Shown: piece by piece, positions 8,271 through 17,100 of the stretch
How positions within the stretch are numbered: position 1 is the stretch's first letter
Layout of the letters: every line of letters starts with the position of its first letter
Assembly: GCA_963695985.1 (NCBI GenBank)
Contig: CAVOIC010000003.1
Location: 62,001 to 126,000 of the forward strand
Direction: 5' to 3'
Length of the DNA stretch: 64,000 bases
Source of the DNA: DATBVX01 sp963695985
GTDB taxonomy: Bacteria; Pseudomonadota; Gammaproteobacteria; Steroidobacterales; Steroidobacteraceae
Made by a program: the position numbers and the translations under genes
The notes under the pieces: model-generated
Told to the model about the DNA's origin: nothing
The model's database searches: none
The model's input: the letters and a program-made list of their open reading frames with translations, nothing else

Positions 8271-9128
8271 TCAAGCCTTCTGAGTGACCGCGGTCCCCAG
8301 TGCCCTTTCCGCGCTCGCTGCGCCCAGGAAATCGCGAATCACGGGAATGACCTGGTCGAGGCAGTGAAGCATGAACAGGTGTCCACCTCCGGGAATGATC
8401 ACCAGCCGGTTGTCGGGGATGAGGAGTGACAGCAACCGAGCATTGACCGGCGGGACCAACGGGTCGTCCGAGCCTGCCATGATCAGGGTGGGCTGCTTCA
8501 GCTTGTGCAGCCAGTGAACACTGGTCCAGCCCACGCCCGCGACCAGCTGGTAGACGTAACCCATGAACTGAGGCGGTATGACTCGCGCCGTGTGTGCAGT
8601 CACGAGCTCGGGCCGCTCGCGTACTTCACCGCCGTAGATCGTGCCGGCGGCACGCTGCATGAATTGCGGCGAGAGGTAGCGTCGCGGTGTCGTCATCTTC
8701 ATGAGCGCGCTCGGCCGTCCGGGCACCATCACGGCGCCAGCGGACGTGGCGGCGAGTATCAGGCGGCGGCACCGATCCGGAAGCTGGCGAGCAAACTGCT
8801 GTGCAACAGCGCCGCCCCAGGAGACCCCCGCAACATCGACGCTCTGATAGCCGAGGCGGTCGAGGAGGTGACTCGTCAGGCGTGCGATGCCGCTGAAGCG
8901 CCGCGGGAACCACGACATCGGTGAGCGCCCGACGCCGGGCATGTCGAACACGATCACCTCGCGACCGCGCAGCGCCTCGATGAAGGGAAACACCAGTTCG
9001 AGATTGGCGCCGATACCGTTGAAGAGCAGGAGAGGCGTTCCGCTGCGACCGCCGCGGATCGCGACTCTGAGCATCACGCCGTCGACATCGACGTAGTCGA
9101 TCTTGGGAGGTGTTGACCGATTGTTCAC
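8271..9128 (-). CDS. phaZ: Intracellular poly(3-hydroxyalkanoate) depolymerase PhaZ (medium-chain type)
   Basis: An alpha/beta hydrolase of 285 residues from the GTG at 9128; an ATG at 9182 would add 18 residues but has no ribosome binding site, and family N-termini fit the GTG. It resembles the Pseudomonas medium-chain PHA depolymerase throughout: LLLFNGIGANLELVFPFIEAL, the nucleophile motif VSWGGA (serine), AATSAGAVMVPG, VGWTSVHWLHKLKQPTL and the final GGGHLFML with the catalytic histidine. The aspartate is in AGSDDPLVP. The enzyme mobilises stored polymer. It is downstream of phaC on the same strand with a gap of about 110 bases, so the two are likely one operon. Confidence 0.88.
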   Translation of the reverse strand: MNNRSTPPKIDYVDVDGVMLRVAIRGGRSGTPLLLFNGIGANLELVFPFIEALRGREVIVFDMPGVGRSPMSWFPRRFSGIARLTSHLLDRLGYQSVDVAGVSWGGAVAQQFARQLPDRCRRLILAATSAGAVMVPGRPSALMKMTTPRRYLSPQFMQRAAGTIYGGEVRERPELVTAHTARVIPPQFMGYVYQLVAGVGWTSVHWLHKLKQPTLIMAGSDDPLVPPVNARLLSLLIPDNRLVIIPGGGHLFMLHCLDQVIPVIRDFLGAASAERALGTAVTQKA

Positions 9129-9237
9129 TACGCGGCCCTGTGCCAATCCGCTGCCTCGCGCAACTCTACCGGCATCCACCATTGCGCGCGCAACCGACTA
9201 CGCCACACATCTGCCGCGCAGGAGGATTTTCGGGCTG

Positions 9238-11100
9238 CTAGTGCTGGTGAACGTAGCGCCCGGGCGCCGGATCGACCGCTGGATGAGCATTGCTGCCGAG
9301 ATGAGCCGGTGCTGCGCGCTTGCCGTCGCCGTGCGTCTCGTACCACTTGAGCCAGTGATCCCACCACGATCCCTGGTGCGGCGTGGCCGTCTCGAGCCAC
9401 TTGTCGGCGGGCAGGCTGAGATCCGTGTTGAGAAAGTACTTGGACTTCGGATTGCCCGGCGGGTTGACGATGCTCTGGATATGACCGCTCGAGCTCAGCA
9501 CGAAGGTCATCGAACCCGGCAGGACCTTACGCGACTCATAGCAGGCGGGCCAGGGCGTGATGTGATCCGTAATCCCGGCAACCACGTAGCTGTCGACCTT
9601 CACCTGGCTCATGTCGATCGCCGTACCGAGGACCTTCAGACGGCTCGCCTGCAGCAGCGGGTTTTCCAGGTACAGACGCAGCAGATCCGCGTGGAATTCC
9701 GCCGGCAGGCGCGTGGTGTCCGAATTCCAGTACAGGATGTCGAAGGCGGGCGGACGATTGCCCATCACCCAGTTGTTAGCGACGAACAGCCACACCAGGT
9801 CGTTCGGTCGCAGCCACGCGAAAACGCGTGCCATTTCGCTGCCCTCGAGCACGCCGCGCGAGCGTGAGTGCCGTATCGCCGCGGCGATGCCGCTGCGCGA
9901 TGCGAAGGTGCCGAGCAGGGTCGGCGACTCGGTATCGAGCACCGTCACCAGGAGCGTGACACTGTGTACGCGCTTGTCGCCGGCGGCGGCGAGGTGGCCC
10001 AGCAGCGTCGCCAGCGTGAAGCCGCCGGCGCACGCGGCCATGGTGTTGATCTGCGTGCTGCCGGAGATCTCGCTCACCACGCCCAAGGCTTCCCTGCAGG
10101 CCGCGAGATACGTCTCGAGGTTCCAGTCGCGCTGCGCAGCGGTGGGATTGCGCCAGCTGATCACAAACGTGGGGACGCCATTGCGCGTGGCGTACTCGGC
10201 GAAGCTGCGCCCGGGGCTCAGGTCGAGCGCGTAAAACTTATTGATCTGCGGCGGCACGATGAGGAGCGGACGCCGGAAGGTCTCGGCGGTGCTCGGCTGG
10301 TACTGGATCAGCTCCAGTACCTCGCTGCGAAATATGACGGCACCTGGCGTGGTCGCGAGGTTCTTGCCGACTCGGAACTTGCGATCATCGACCTGCCGCG
10401 GCATGCCGCCGTTGTCGAGCAGGTCGCCGATGAAATTCTGCAGGCCGAACAGCAGGCTCTTGCCGCGCGTCTGCGTGATGCGCATCAGCGCGCCGGGATT
10501 GCCGATCAGGGTATTGGTCGGCGCGAAGGCTTCCGTCACGAGTGAAAGAGCGAAACGCGCCCGCTCGCGATCCTCGGGCGAAGCGTTGGCAGCGTCGAGC
10601 ATGCGCGTCATGCTTTCCCGCCACGCGAGGAATGCCTGCATGAGGCGCTTGTAGTAACCGTTCTTCTGCCACACCTCGTGGCTGAAGCGCCGGTCCTTGG
10701 GATCGGGCTGTTGCCGCGAGCGGCCCGTGATGATCCCGAACAGCTCGCGTCCCAGATTGAGCTGTTCGCGCACGAGCACGCCGGGTTCGAACGCCAGGAG
10801 CTTCGCCAGACGGCCGAGCGCGTTGAAGATCTCGGCTCGGTCGAACCCGATGAGGGGATTGGCACCCAGGATCTCTTCCGCCGCCTGGTTCGCGTCGACG
10901 TGGTCAAGCTCCGGTTGACCGCGATCCGCAGGCGTAAATCCATCGCTGCCGGGCAGCTCGACCTGAGGCGCCTGGGTCGATCCGGACGCGCCCGCACCCG
11001 CTTTGTCGTTTGTCGATTTTTGCCTTGAAGATTTGTGACGCCGTCGTGGTCGTGCGCCAGTTTGTGAGGTGTGTCTCTCGGCCCGACGGGTCTTATTCAT
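9238..11100 (-). CDS. phaC: Polyhydroxyalkanoate synthase (class I/II-like)
   Basis: This 620-residue synthase polymerises hydroxyacyl-CoA into storage polyester at the granule surface. The lipase-like box is ACAGG with catalytic C357, followed by D512 (TDHITPW) and H540 (SSSGHIQSIVNPPGNPKSKYF region), forming the Cys-Asp-His triad. The ACAGG box, the VNPPGNPKSKYF-type C-terminal segment and pairing with a medium-chain PhaZ suggest class II-like specificity, though length (620 versus about 560) is nearer some class I enzymes. The first about 45 residues are basic and low-complexity and may be poorly conserved. The start ATG at 11100 lacks a clear Shine-Dalgarno. It is the first gene of the leftward phaC-phaZ-phasin group. 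Confidence 0.92.
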   Translation of the reverse strand: MNKTRRAERHTSQTGARPRRRHKSSRQKSTNDKAGAGASGSTQAPQVELPGSDGFTPADRGQPELDHVDANQAAEEILGANPLIGFDRAEIFNALGRLAKLLAFEPGVLVREQLNLGRELFGIITGRSRQQPDPKDRRFSHEVWQKNGYYKRLMQAFLAWRESMTRMLDAANASPEDRERARFALSLVTEAFAPTNTLIGNPGALMRITQTRGKSLLFGLQNFIGDLLDNGGMPRQVDDRKFRVGKNLATTPGAVIFRSEVLELIQYQPSTAETFRRPLLIVPPQINKFYALDLSPGRSFAEYATRNGVPTFVISWRNPTAAQRDWNLETYLAACREALGVVSEISGSTQINTMAACAGGFTLATLLGHLAAAGDKRVHSVTLLVTVLDTESPTLLGTFASRSGIAAAIRHSRSRGVLEGSEMARVFAWLRPNDLVWLFVANNWVMGNRPPAFDILYWNSDTTRLPAEFHADLLRLYLENPLLQASRLKVLGTAIDMSQVKVDSYVVAGITDHITPWPACYESRKVLPGSMTFVLSSSGHIQSIVNPPGNPKSKYFLNTDLSLPADKWLETATPHQGSWWDHWLKWYETHGDGKRAAPAHLGSNAHPAVDPAPGRYVHQH

Positions 11101-11426
11101 GGGCGGATAGTGCGGTTATTGACGAGCCGGAACAACCGTGACGAGGGTCAATCGACCGGCCCACCTGCTGTGAATGTGATCACGTTGAGTTAAATAGATT
11201 ATCCCTATGATCACAAGCGTTTTCTGGCCATTCCCCAAGGGCCCGGTGACCACGCAAGCGTCTGCGCCGACTCGGAAAATCCGGGCGTCGCAGGGAGGAT
11301 TTCAAACGCCGCGTGGGCGCCCGGCTCATCGACACTCTCGCTGTAACGGACCCGCGAGCGGAAGTCTGCGGGTGGCCGATTATTGCGGCGCACTGAGGCG
11401 ACCGCGTGCAGTGAGAGTGCGGCGTA
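11101..11426. other. Divergent promoter region between phaC and the DUF11 cluster
   Basis: A 326-base non-coding region. Its core (11165-11215) is much richer in AT than its surroundings and carries a CRP-like palindrome, two TGATCAC copies and a good -10 (TATGAT, 11206-11211) with TTGAGT (11185-11190) 15 bases upstream on the plus strand. No credible small gene is visible. Confidence 0.6.
11169..11184. promoter_or_regulatory. CRP-like binding site
   Basis: TGTGA (11169-11173), six bases, then TCACG (11180-11184): nine of ten positions of the CRP consensus TGTGA-N6-TCACA. It lies in the phaC/DUF11 divergent region, 69 bases before the phaC start and about 240 before the first DUF11 gene. Whether a CRP homologue exists is not visible in this window. 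Confidence 0.5.
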
Positions 11427-12407
11427 ATGACACGTCTGGCCTACATCGCAGTTCTGCCGCTTTGTGCGTTGCTGTCGGCGACGGCGCAGGGCGCGGCCAC
11501 GCCCGCTGGCACTTCGATCTCGAACCAGGCCAGCGTCAGCTTCGTGATGGCAGGCGTGCCAGGCTCCGCGCAATCCAATGCTGCCGCGTTCGTGGTCGGT
11601 GAAATTCTCGACCTGAACATCACGTCACAGAGCCCGACCGTCTCGGTATCCGCCGGCGATACCAACCGGACCCTGCTGTTCCGGCTCACCAACACTGGAA
11701 ACGGTACCGAAACCTTTCCGCTCGCCATCGACGACGTCGTGGCGGGCGATGACTTCGATCCGCAACCCGCGACGCCCGCCATCTACTTCGACAGCGACGC
11801 GAGTGGCAATCTTTCCGCCGCGGATGTCGCTTACCTTCCCGGCGTGAACGATCCGACGCTCGCGTCGGACGCCTCGATCGGAGTCCTGCTGGTGAACAAC
11901 ATTCCCGTCTCCGCCGTAGACGGCTCGGCCGGTCGCAGTCGCCTGTTGGCGCGTGCGGCGACGGGTACCGGCGCGCCGGGTACATCCTTCCCCGGTCAGG
12001 GGTCCGGCGGCACGGACGCCGTGGTGGGTGCGAAGGGCGGTCAAGCCGAAGCGCTTGGCCAGTACCTCGTAGGCGATGTGCAGGTGAGCTTGGCCAAAAG
12101 CGTGACCGTGCTCGATGCGACCGGTGGAGCGACCCCAGTTCCGGGCGCGCGCCTCAACTACCAGATTGTCATCAACGTCACCGGCAGCGGCACGGCGCAT
12201 GGTTTCGTGCTGACGGATCCGGTTCCATCGGGAACAGCCTATGCTGCTGGCTCGCTGCGTCTGAACTCGCTGCCCTTGAGCGATGCCGCAGACGGCGACG
12301 CGGGCGAGCTCGTGACCGGCACGACGCCGACGATTCGCGTGGCCCTCGGCGACCTGATGCAGACCGCCGGGCCTCAGACCATCGCCTTCAGCGTAACGAT
12401 CAACTAG
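11427..12407 (+). CDS. Secreted DUF11-type repeat protein (cluster gene 1)
   Basis: A 326-residue protein with a Sec signal peptide (about 1-22, ending AQGA-ATP). An N-terminal module (about 25-60) has the pattern PAGTSISNQASVSF, which recurs in two other proteins of this cluster. The C-terminal about 110 residues match the DUF11 pattern: SVTVLD, PGARLNYQIVINVTGSG, FVLTDPVPSGTAY, then a terminal SVTIN strand. DUF11 domains are beta-sandwich modules of surface proteins. No LPxTG, no PEP-CTERM motif and no transmembrane anchor is seen, so it is probably periplasmic, secreted or held by a partner. It heads a four-gene set running in one direction with short gaps. The function is unknown. Confidence 0.85.
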   Translation: MTRLAYIAVLPLCALLSATAQGAATPAGTSISNQASVSFVMAGVPGSAQSNAAAFVVGEILDLNITSQSPTVSVSAGDTNRTLLFRLTNTGNGTETFPLAIDDVVAGDDFDPQPATPAIYFDSDASGNLSAADVAYLPGVNDPTLASDASIGVLLVNNIPVSAVDGSAGRSRLLARAATGTGAPGTSFPGQGSGGTDAVVGAKGGQAEALGQYLVGDVQVSLAKSVTVLDATGGATPVPGARLNYQIVINVTGSGTAHGFVLTDPVPSGTAYAAGSLRLNSLPLSDAADGDAGELVTGTTPTIRVALGDLMQTAGPQTIAFSVTIN

Positions 12408-12425
12408 AACCCAGGAGTTCGAGTC

Positions 12426-12917
12426 ATGAAACGGATCCAGATCTTTGCGGCGGGGATGATTCTCGCGTTCATCGCGACCACGGCTATGGCGCAGGAGCGC
12501 GGCTGCATCCTGCTCAAGACGGTCGCCGAGATCGAAAAGATCGATACCAACGAGCGCGGCGAGAAGAGCACGCGCCTGGTGCCGGCCGAGAAAATCGTTC
12601 CCGGTGACGAAGTCGTCTACACCGTGAGCGCGACCAACATCTGCGATGAGCCCGCGGACCACGTCGTCATCGACAACCCGGTCCCGGAGCACATGAAGTA
12701 CGTCGCCAATTCTGCGGTCGGCCCCGGCACCGACGTGAGCTATTCCATCGACAGCGGGTTTCGCTACGACAAGCCCGCCGCCCTCAAGGTTTCCAATCCC
12801 GACGGCTCGCAGCGTGAAGCGCGCGCCGACGAATACACCAACGTTCGCTGGGTCATGCGCAACCCACTGAAGCCCGGCTCGGTCGCGTTCGCACGCTTCC
12901 GCGCCCGACTCGAATAA
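12426..12917 (+). CDS. Small secreted DUF11-like protein (cluster gene 2)
   Basis: A 163-residue protein with a clear signal peptide (1-22, ATTAMA-QE). The mature part is a single DUF11-like domain: PGDEVVYTVSATNICDEPADHVVIDNPVP followed in spirit by MKYVANSAVGPG and a terminal FARFRARLE strand. Unlike its neighbours it lacks the shared GT-x-[IV]-x-N N-terminal module, and it has two cysteines in the mature region (in RGCILLK and NICDEP) that could form a disulphide. AGGAG lies 8 bases before the ATG, and the gap to gene 1 is 18 bases, so they are cotranscribed. A small pilin- or subunit-like building block is one reading; function is unknown. Confidence 0.8.
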   Translation: MKRIQIFAAGMILAFIATTAMAQERGCILLKTVAEIEKIDTNERGEKSTRLVPAEKIVPGDEVVYTVSATNICDEPADHVVIDNPVPEHMKYVANSAVGPGTDVSYSIDSGFRYDKPAALKVSNPDGSQREARADEYTNVRWVMRNPLKPGSVAFARFRARLE

Positions 12918-12959
12918 CAGCGCGAAGCTCCTTCCACAGAGATCTAGGGGAAACGGTGT

Positions 12960-12980
12960 CGCGGACTGCAAGGGTCCGCG
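12960..12980. terminator. Hairpin between DUF11 cluster genes 2 and 3
   Basis: CGCGGAC (12960-12966) and GTCCGCG (12974-12980) form a perfect 7-bp stem with a 7-base loop. A second overlapping pairing, GGCGC (12980-12984) with GCGCC, is followed by TTTT. The 111-base gap could therefore hold an attenuator or a processing site that sets different levels for genes 1-2 and gene 3. Confidence 0.4.
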
Positions 12981-13028
12981 GCGCTGGTTCTGTGCCTTGC
13001 GCCTTTTGAAAGTGAGAGGAGTATCGAA

Positions 13029-14111
13029 ATGACATCGATCATGCAGCGATTGAAGACAGCAGCGGGCATTGCCGTGCTGCTGTCTGCGCTGGCGGGAGTG
13101 CAGGTGGCGCACGCCACCGGTACGACGGCCGGCACCACGGTCAGCAATACCGCGACCGTCAACTTCAGCGTAGGTGGTGTGGCGCAGGGCCCCATTACCA
13201 GCGCTCCGACCAGCTTCGTGGTGGACAACAAAATCGACCTCACCGTGACCGAGGTCGGTGGCGGCGCCACGACGGTGGTGCCCGGGCAGTTGAACGCGGT
13301 GCTGATTTACCTCGTGAGCAACACCGGCAACTCGCCCGAGGGCTATCAGCTGTCGGCGAGCAACCTCGCCAACGGCACCTCGCTGTTTGCGCGCACGGAC
13401 AACGCGGATTTTGCGCCGCTCAACGTGTTCGTCGACAGCAACGCCAACGGCACGTACGACGGGGGCGTGGACGCGGCCGCGAATATCGACACCCTGGCGA
13501 AAGACGCCAGCGTGACGGTGTTCGTGGTGGTCAACATTCCGGCCGGCGCGACCAACGCGCAGGTGGCGAACGTGCGCTTACAGGCTCGGGCAGCAGCCCC
13601 GGGCACGGCGGGCGCTACGCTCGAGACCGAGTCGGCGGGCGCTGACAGTGGGGGTGTCGACATCGTGTTCGCCGATGCGGGACGCGATGCCACCCAGACT
13701 GCGGATGACCAGTACTTCGTGCAGTCGGCCGCTCTCAACATCTCCAAGACCTCGGCGGTGATCAGCGATCCGTTCAATGGTGTCACCAACCCGAAGGCCA
13801 TTCCGGGCGCCGTCATCGAGTACGTCGTTACCATCCAGAACACCGGAGCGGTCGCTGCAGGCGGCATCTCCGTGTCCGACACACTCAGTGCGAACCTCGC
13901 CTTCGTGCAGGGCGCATACACGGGTGCGACCGACGTGCAGATCCAGGTCGGTGCTGCGCCGGCGACGTTCTGTATCGCCGAATCGGGAGCCGACTCGAAC
14001 GGTGACGGCTGCAACCGCGCGGGCCAGACGCTGACAGTGAATCCGAGCACACCGATCAGTGTGGCTGCGGGCCAGTCGGCGACGGTGCGCTTTCGCGCGA
14101 CGATCAACTGA
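13029..14111 (+). CDS. Secreted DUF11-type repeat protein (cluster gene 3)
   Basis: A 360-residue paralogue of gene 1. Signal peptide about 1-29 (ending VAHA-TG), then the shared module TTAGTTVSNTATVNF, a central VPGQLNAVLIYLVSNTGNS-type beta domain with FVDSNANGTYDGG (a calcium-binding-like Asp/Asn loop, also present in gene 1 as YFDSDASGNLSAAD), and a C-terminal DUF11 domain (PGAVIEYVVTIQNTGAVAAGGISVSD region) ending in RFRATIN. Gene 1 and gene 3 therefore share the same order of modules and probably arose by duplication. A GAGAGGAG Shine-Dalgarno lies 8 bases before the ATG. No catalytic motif is seen; a structural surface role is likely. Confidence 0.85.
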   Translation: MTSIMQRLKTAAGIAVLLSALAGVQVAHATGTTAGTTVSNTATVNFSVGGVAQGPITSAPTSFVVDNKIDLTVTEVGGGATTVVPGQLNAVLIYLVSNTGNSPEGYQLSASNLANGTSLFARTDNADFAPLNVFVDSNANGTYDGGVDAAANIDTLAKDASVTVFVVVNIPAGATNAQVANVRLQARAAAPGTAGATLETESAGADSGGVDIVFADAGRDATQTADDQYFVQSAALNISKTSAVISDPFNGVTNPKAIPGAVIEYVVTIQNTGAVAAGGISVSDTLSANLAFVQGAYTGATDVQIQVGAAPATFCIAESGADSNGDGCNRAGQTLTVNPSTPISVAAGQSATVRFRATIN

Positions 14112-14128
14112 TCGTCAGCGAGTGAAGG

Positions 14129-17100
14129 ATGACTGAGCGCGTCGCAATGCGGCCGCTCGGCGTAGCCTTCAGGCTGACAGTCGGACACCTGCAGTCGGCT
14201 GCCGGCCGGTTGCGCGACCGGGCATTCGATACTCCGGCCACAAACCGGGGCAGAGCGGACTCACGTGTCCGCTCTGCCCCGCTGCATTTCTGGCGCGGAG
14301 TGCTCGCGTGCGTGTTGCTGCTGGCCGGTGGCACACAGGTGGCGGCTGCACAGTCACCACCCACTACGGCTCCAGGGACAGCGATCCGCAATACGGGCCA
14401 GGCGAGCTACACGACCAGTGGCGGCGCGGTCCGTACCCTGCTCAGCAATGAGGTTCTCACGGTGGTCGAGCCCCCGGCTTCTCGTGCCGCGATCGAGCTG
14501 CTGCGTCCAGGCAGCGGCAATCCGCTCGTGACCGAGCCGGCGGGACCGACTCAGTGTCTCGCAGGAAATGCGTACCAGACACTTCCCGACCCGGTCCTGA
14601 TCGGCGGTCAATCTATCGATCCGACCCAACCCATTGCACTCGCGACCTCAGGGAGCTATCACGGTGGCGAGCCGCTCTTCGTGCGGCTCGTGGATCCGGA
14701 TCAGAACCGTGATGCGGCCGTGCGAGACAGCGTCGTCGTACAAGTCGCGGCCCAGCAAACCGGAGATCGTGAGACTCTGAAGTTGACCGAAACTGGGCCG
14801 GCGAGCGGGATTTTCGTCGGCTATATCCAGACGAGCACCGGTACGGCGACACCCAGCGATTGCACGTTGCAGGTGGCACGCGATGCGGCACTCGACGCGA
14901 GCTACCTCGATCCGCGCGACACGAGCGACAGCGTTGCGGCGAGCGCGGTCATCGATCCGAGCGGCCTCGTGTTCGACTCGCGCACGGGCCAGCCAGTCGA
15001 TGGCGTGCGCGTTCGCCTGGTCGATGCCGCGAGCGGCGCTCCGGCCACGGTACGCGGCGACGACGGCGTGAGCACATTCCCGAGCGAGATCATGTCGGGC
15101 TCGACGGTCACCGACTCGGGTGGCACCAGCTACGTGTTTGCCAGCGGCGCCTTCCGCTTCCCGATCGTGAATGCGCCGGGTAACTATCGACTCGAGCTCA
15201 GTCCGACGGTGAGTTACCTGTACCCATCGACAGCCGATCCGGCTGCGTTGCAGACACTGCCGGCGGCACCGTTCGCGCTCAACGCGGGTTCCTTCGGCGG
15301 TTCATTCACGGTCGCTGCGCCCTCAGCGGCCAACGTCGATGTGCCGCTCGATCCGACCGGCACGCGGCTTTTCTTGCAGAAGTCGACCCTTACTGCGCTG
15401 GCCTCACCGGGCGATTTTGTTCAATACACGCTCATGCTCGAAAACCCCGGGACCAGCGGCACCATCACCGGCACGCGGATCACGGACGTGCTGCCCGCCG
15501 GCCTGCGTTACGAGGCGGGTTCGACGCGCATCGCTCGTGATCAGCCCGATGCCACCAAGGGACCGGATCCGCAGACCGGCGCGGACGGCCGCACACTGAC
15601 CTTCGATAGCGGGGACCTCGGGCCGGGACAGAAGGTGACGCTGCGCTATGTAGCCGCCATCAGCCTGAGTGTGAAGGGCGATACCGTGATCAACCGAGCC
15701 TCCGCTACGGGCGCGGGCAACATGATTTCCAATCCCGCGAGCAGCACGATTCGCATCCAGCAGACGCTGAATCGCGACCGTGCCTTCATCATGGGTCGCG
15801 TGGTTGACGGTGGCTGCGACGTCGACGCGTTGCAGGCCCCGGGTGTGGAAGGCGTGCGCGTCTACCTCGAGGATGGGCGCTACAGCGTGACCGACAGCGA
15901 GGGCAAGTACCACTTCGAGGACGTTACTCCAGGGACGCACGTCGTGCAGGTCGACACCGACAGCATGTCCGAGACGTTGGAACCCGTGAGCTGCGGCGCC
16001 TCGAGCCGGCATGCGCAGCGCGCCTACTCGCAGTTCGTCGACCTGCGCGGCGGCTCGCTGTGGCGTGCGGACTTCAACCTGACAACGCGGCGTCCGCCCG
16101 AGGGCACGGTGACGCTGACGCTCGATCGCGATGTCTCCGCCCCGGCCGATGGCACGCGCCTCGGGCTCGACGTGACGGTCGCGGGCGTCGCCATCGGCAA
16201 TCTCGAGGCGCTGGTGATGCTGCCCGATTCGTTTACCTACGTGCCCGGCAGCGCGACCACCGATGGCGCGCCGACGGCGGACGCGGAGCAGACTGGATCG
16301 ATGCTGACCTTCCGCCTCGGCGAGGCAGCGGCGCAATGGCATCGCCGACTGGCCTTTGCGGTGCAGGCTCCGGCCACAGCCAGTGCGGATCCGACGGTGC
16401 GCGCGCTGCTGCTCTTCGACTCGCCCACCCACAATGGCCAGAAGACCGACACGGTATCCTTCTCACTCGCGGCAGCGGACGGTACGCCTGCTGTGAGCCG
16501 CGTACAGACGCGAGGCGTGCTCGTGCTGCTCAAGTCCGGCAAAGCCGCGCCAGCAGCTTATGCGAAGCCGCGCGCGGATCCCGATGCCGAAGGCGGTGAG
16601 ATCCCGAACATTGAATCGCTGACTCCGGGCATCGACTGGGAACTGCCGCGCGCAGAGTTCTATCCCGCGATCACCAGCATCAAGGCCGCCGTGCGGCACG
16701 AGCCGGGTCAGAACGTGGAGTTGCGCCTGGACGGTGCTCCCGTCAGCGCCCTCAATTTCTACGGCACTACGGAGAACCGTGCGCATACAGTCGCCGTGAG
16801 TCTGTGGCGCGGCGTGGATATTCCGGAAGGGCCGAGCCAGCTGGTCGCGATCGTGCGCACTGCCGACGGTACGGAAGTAACACGACTCACGCGCGACATT
16901 CACTTCGGTGGCGGGCCGGCGCACGCCGAATATGATGCGGCCGCTTCGGTGCTGGTGGCCGACGGACGCACACATCCTCTGTTGCGCATCCGGTTGGCGG
17001 ATGCCTATGGCAAGCCGGCGCGTCGAGGAACGCTGGGCACCTTCCGCGTCGATCCGCCGAGCCGCTCGTGGTTCGAAGTGCAGTCGCTGACGGAGAACCA

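Noticed and set aside
11625..13112. 495-residue minus-strand open frame opposite DUF11 genes 1 and 2
   Set aside because: The plus-strand genes have signal peptides and domains; this frame has neither and spans several genes.
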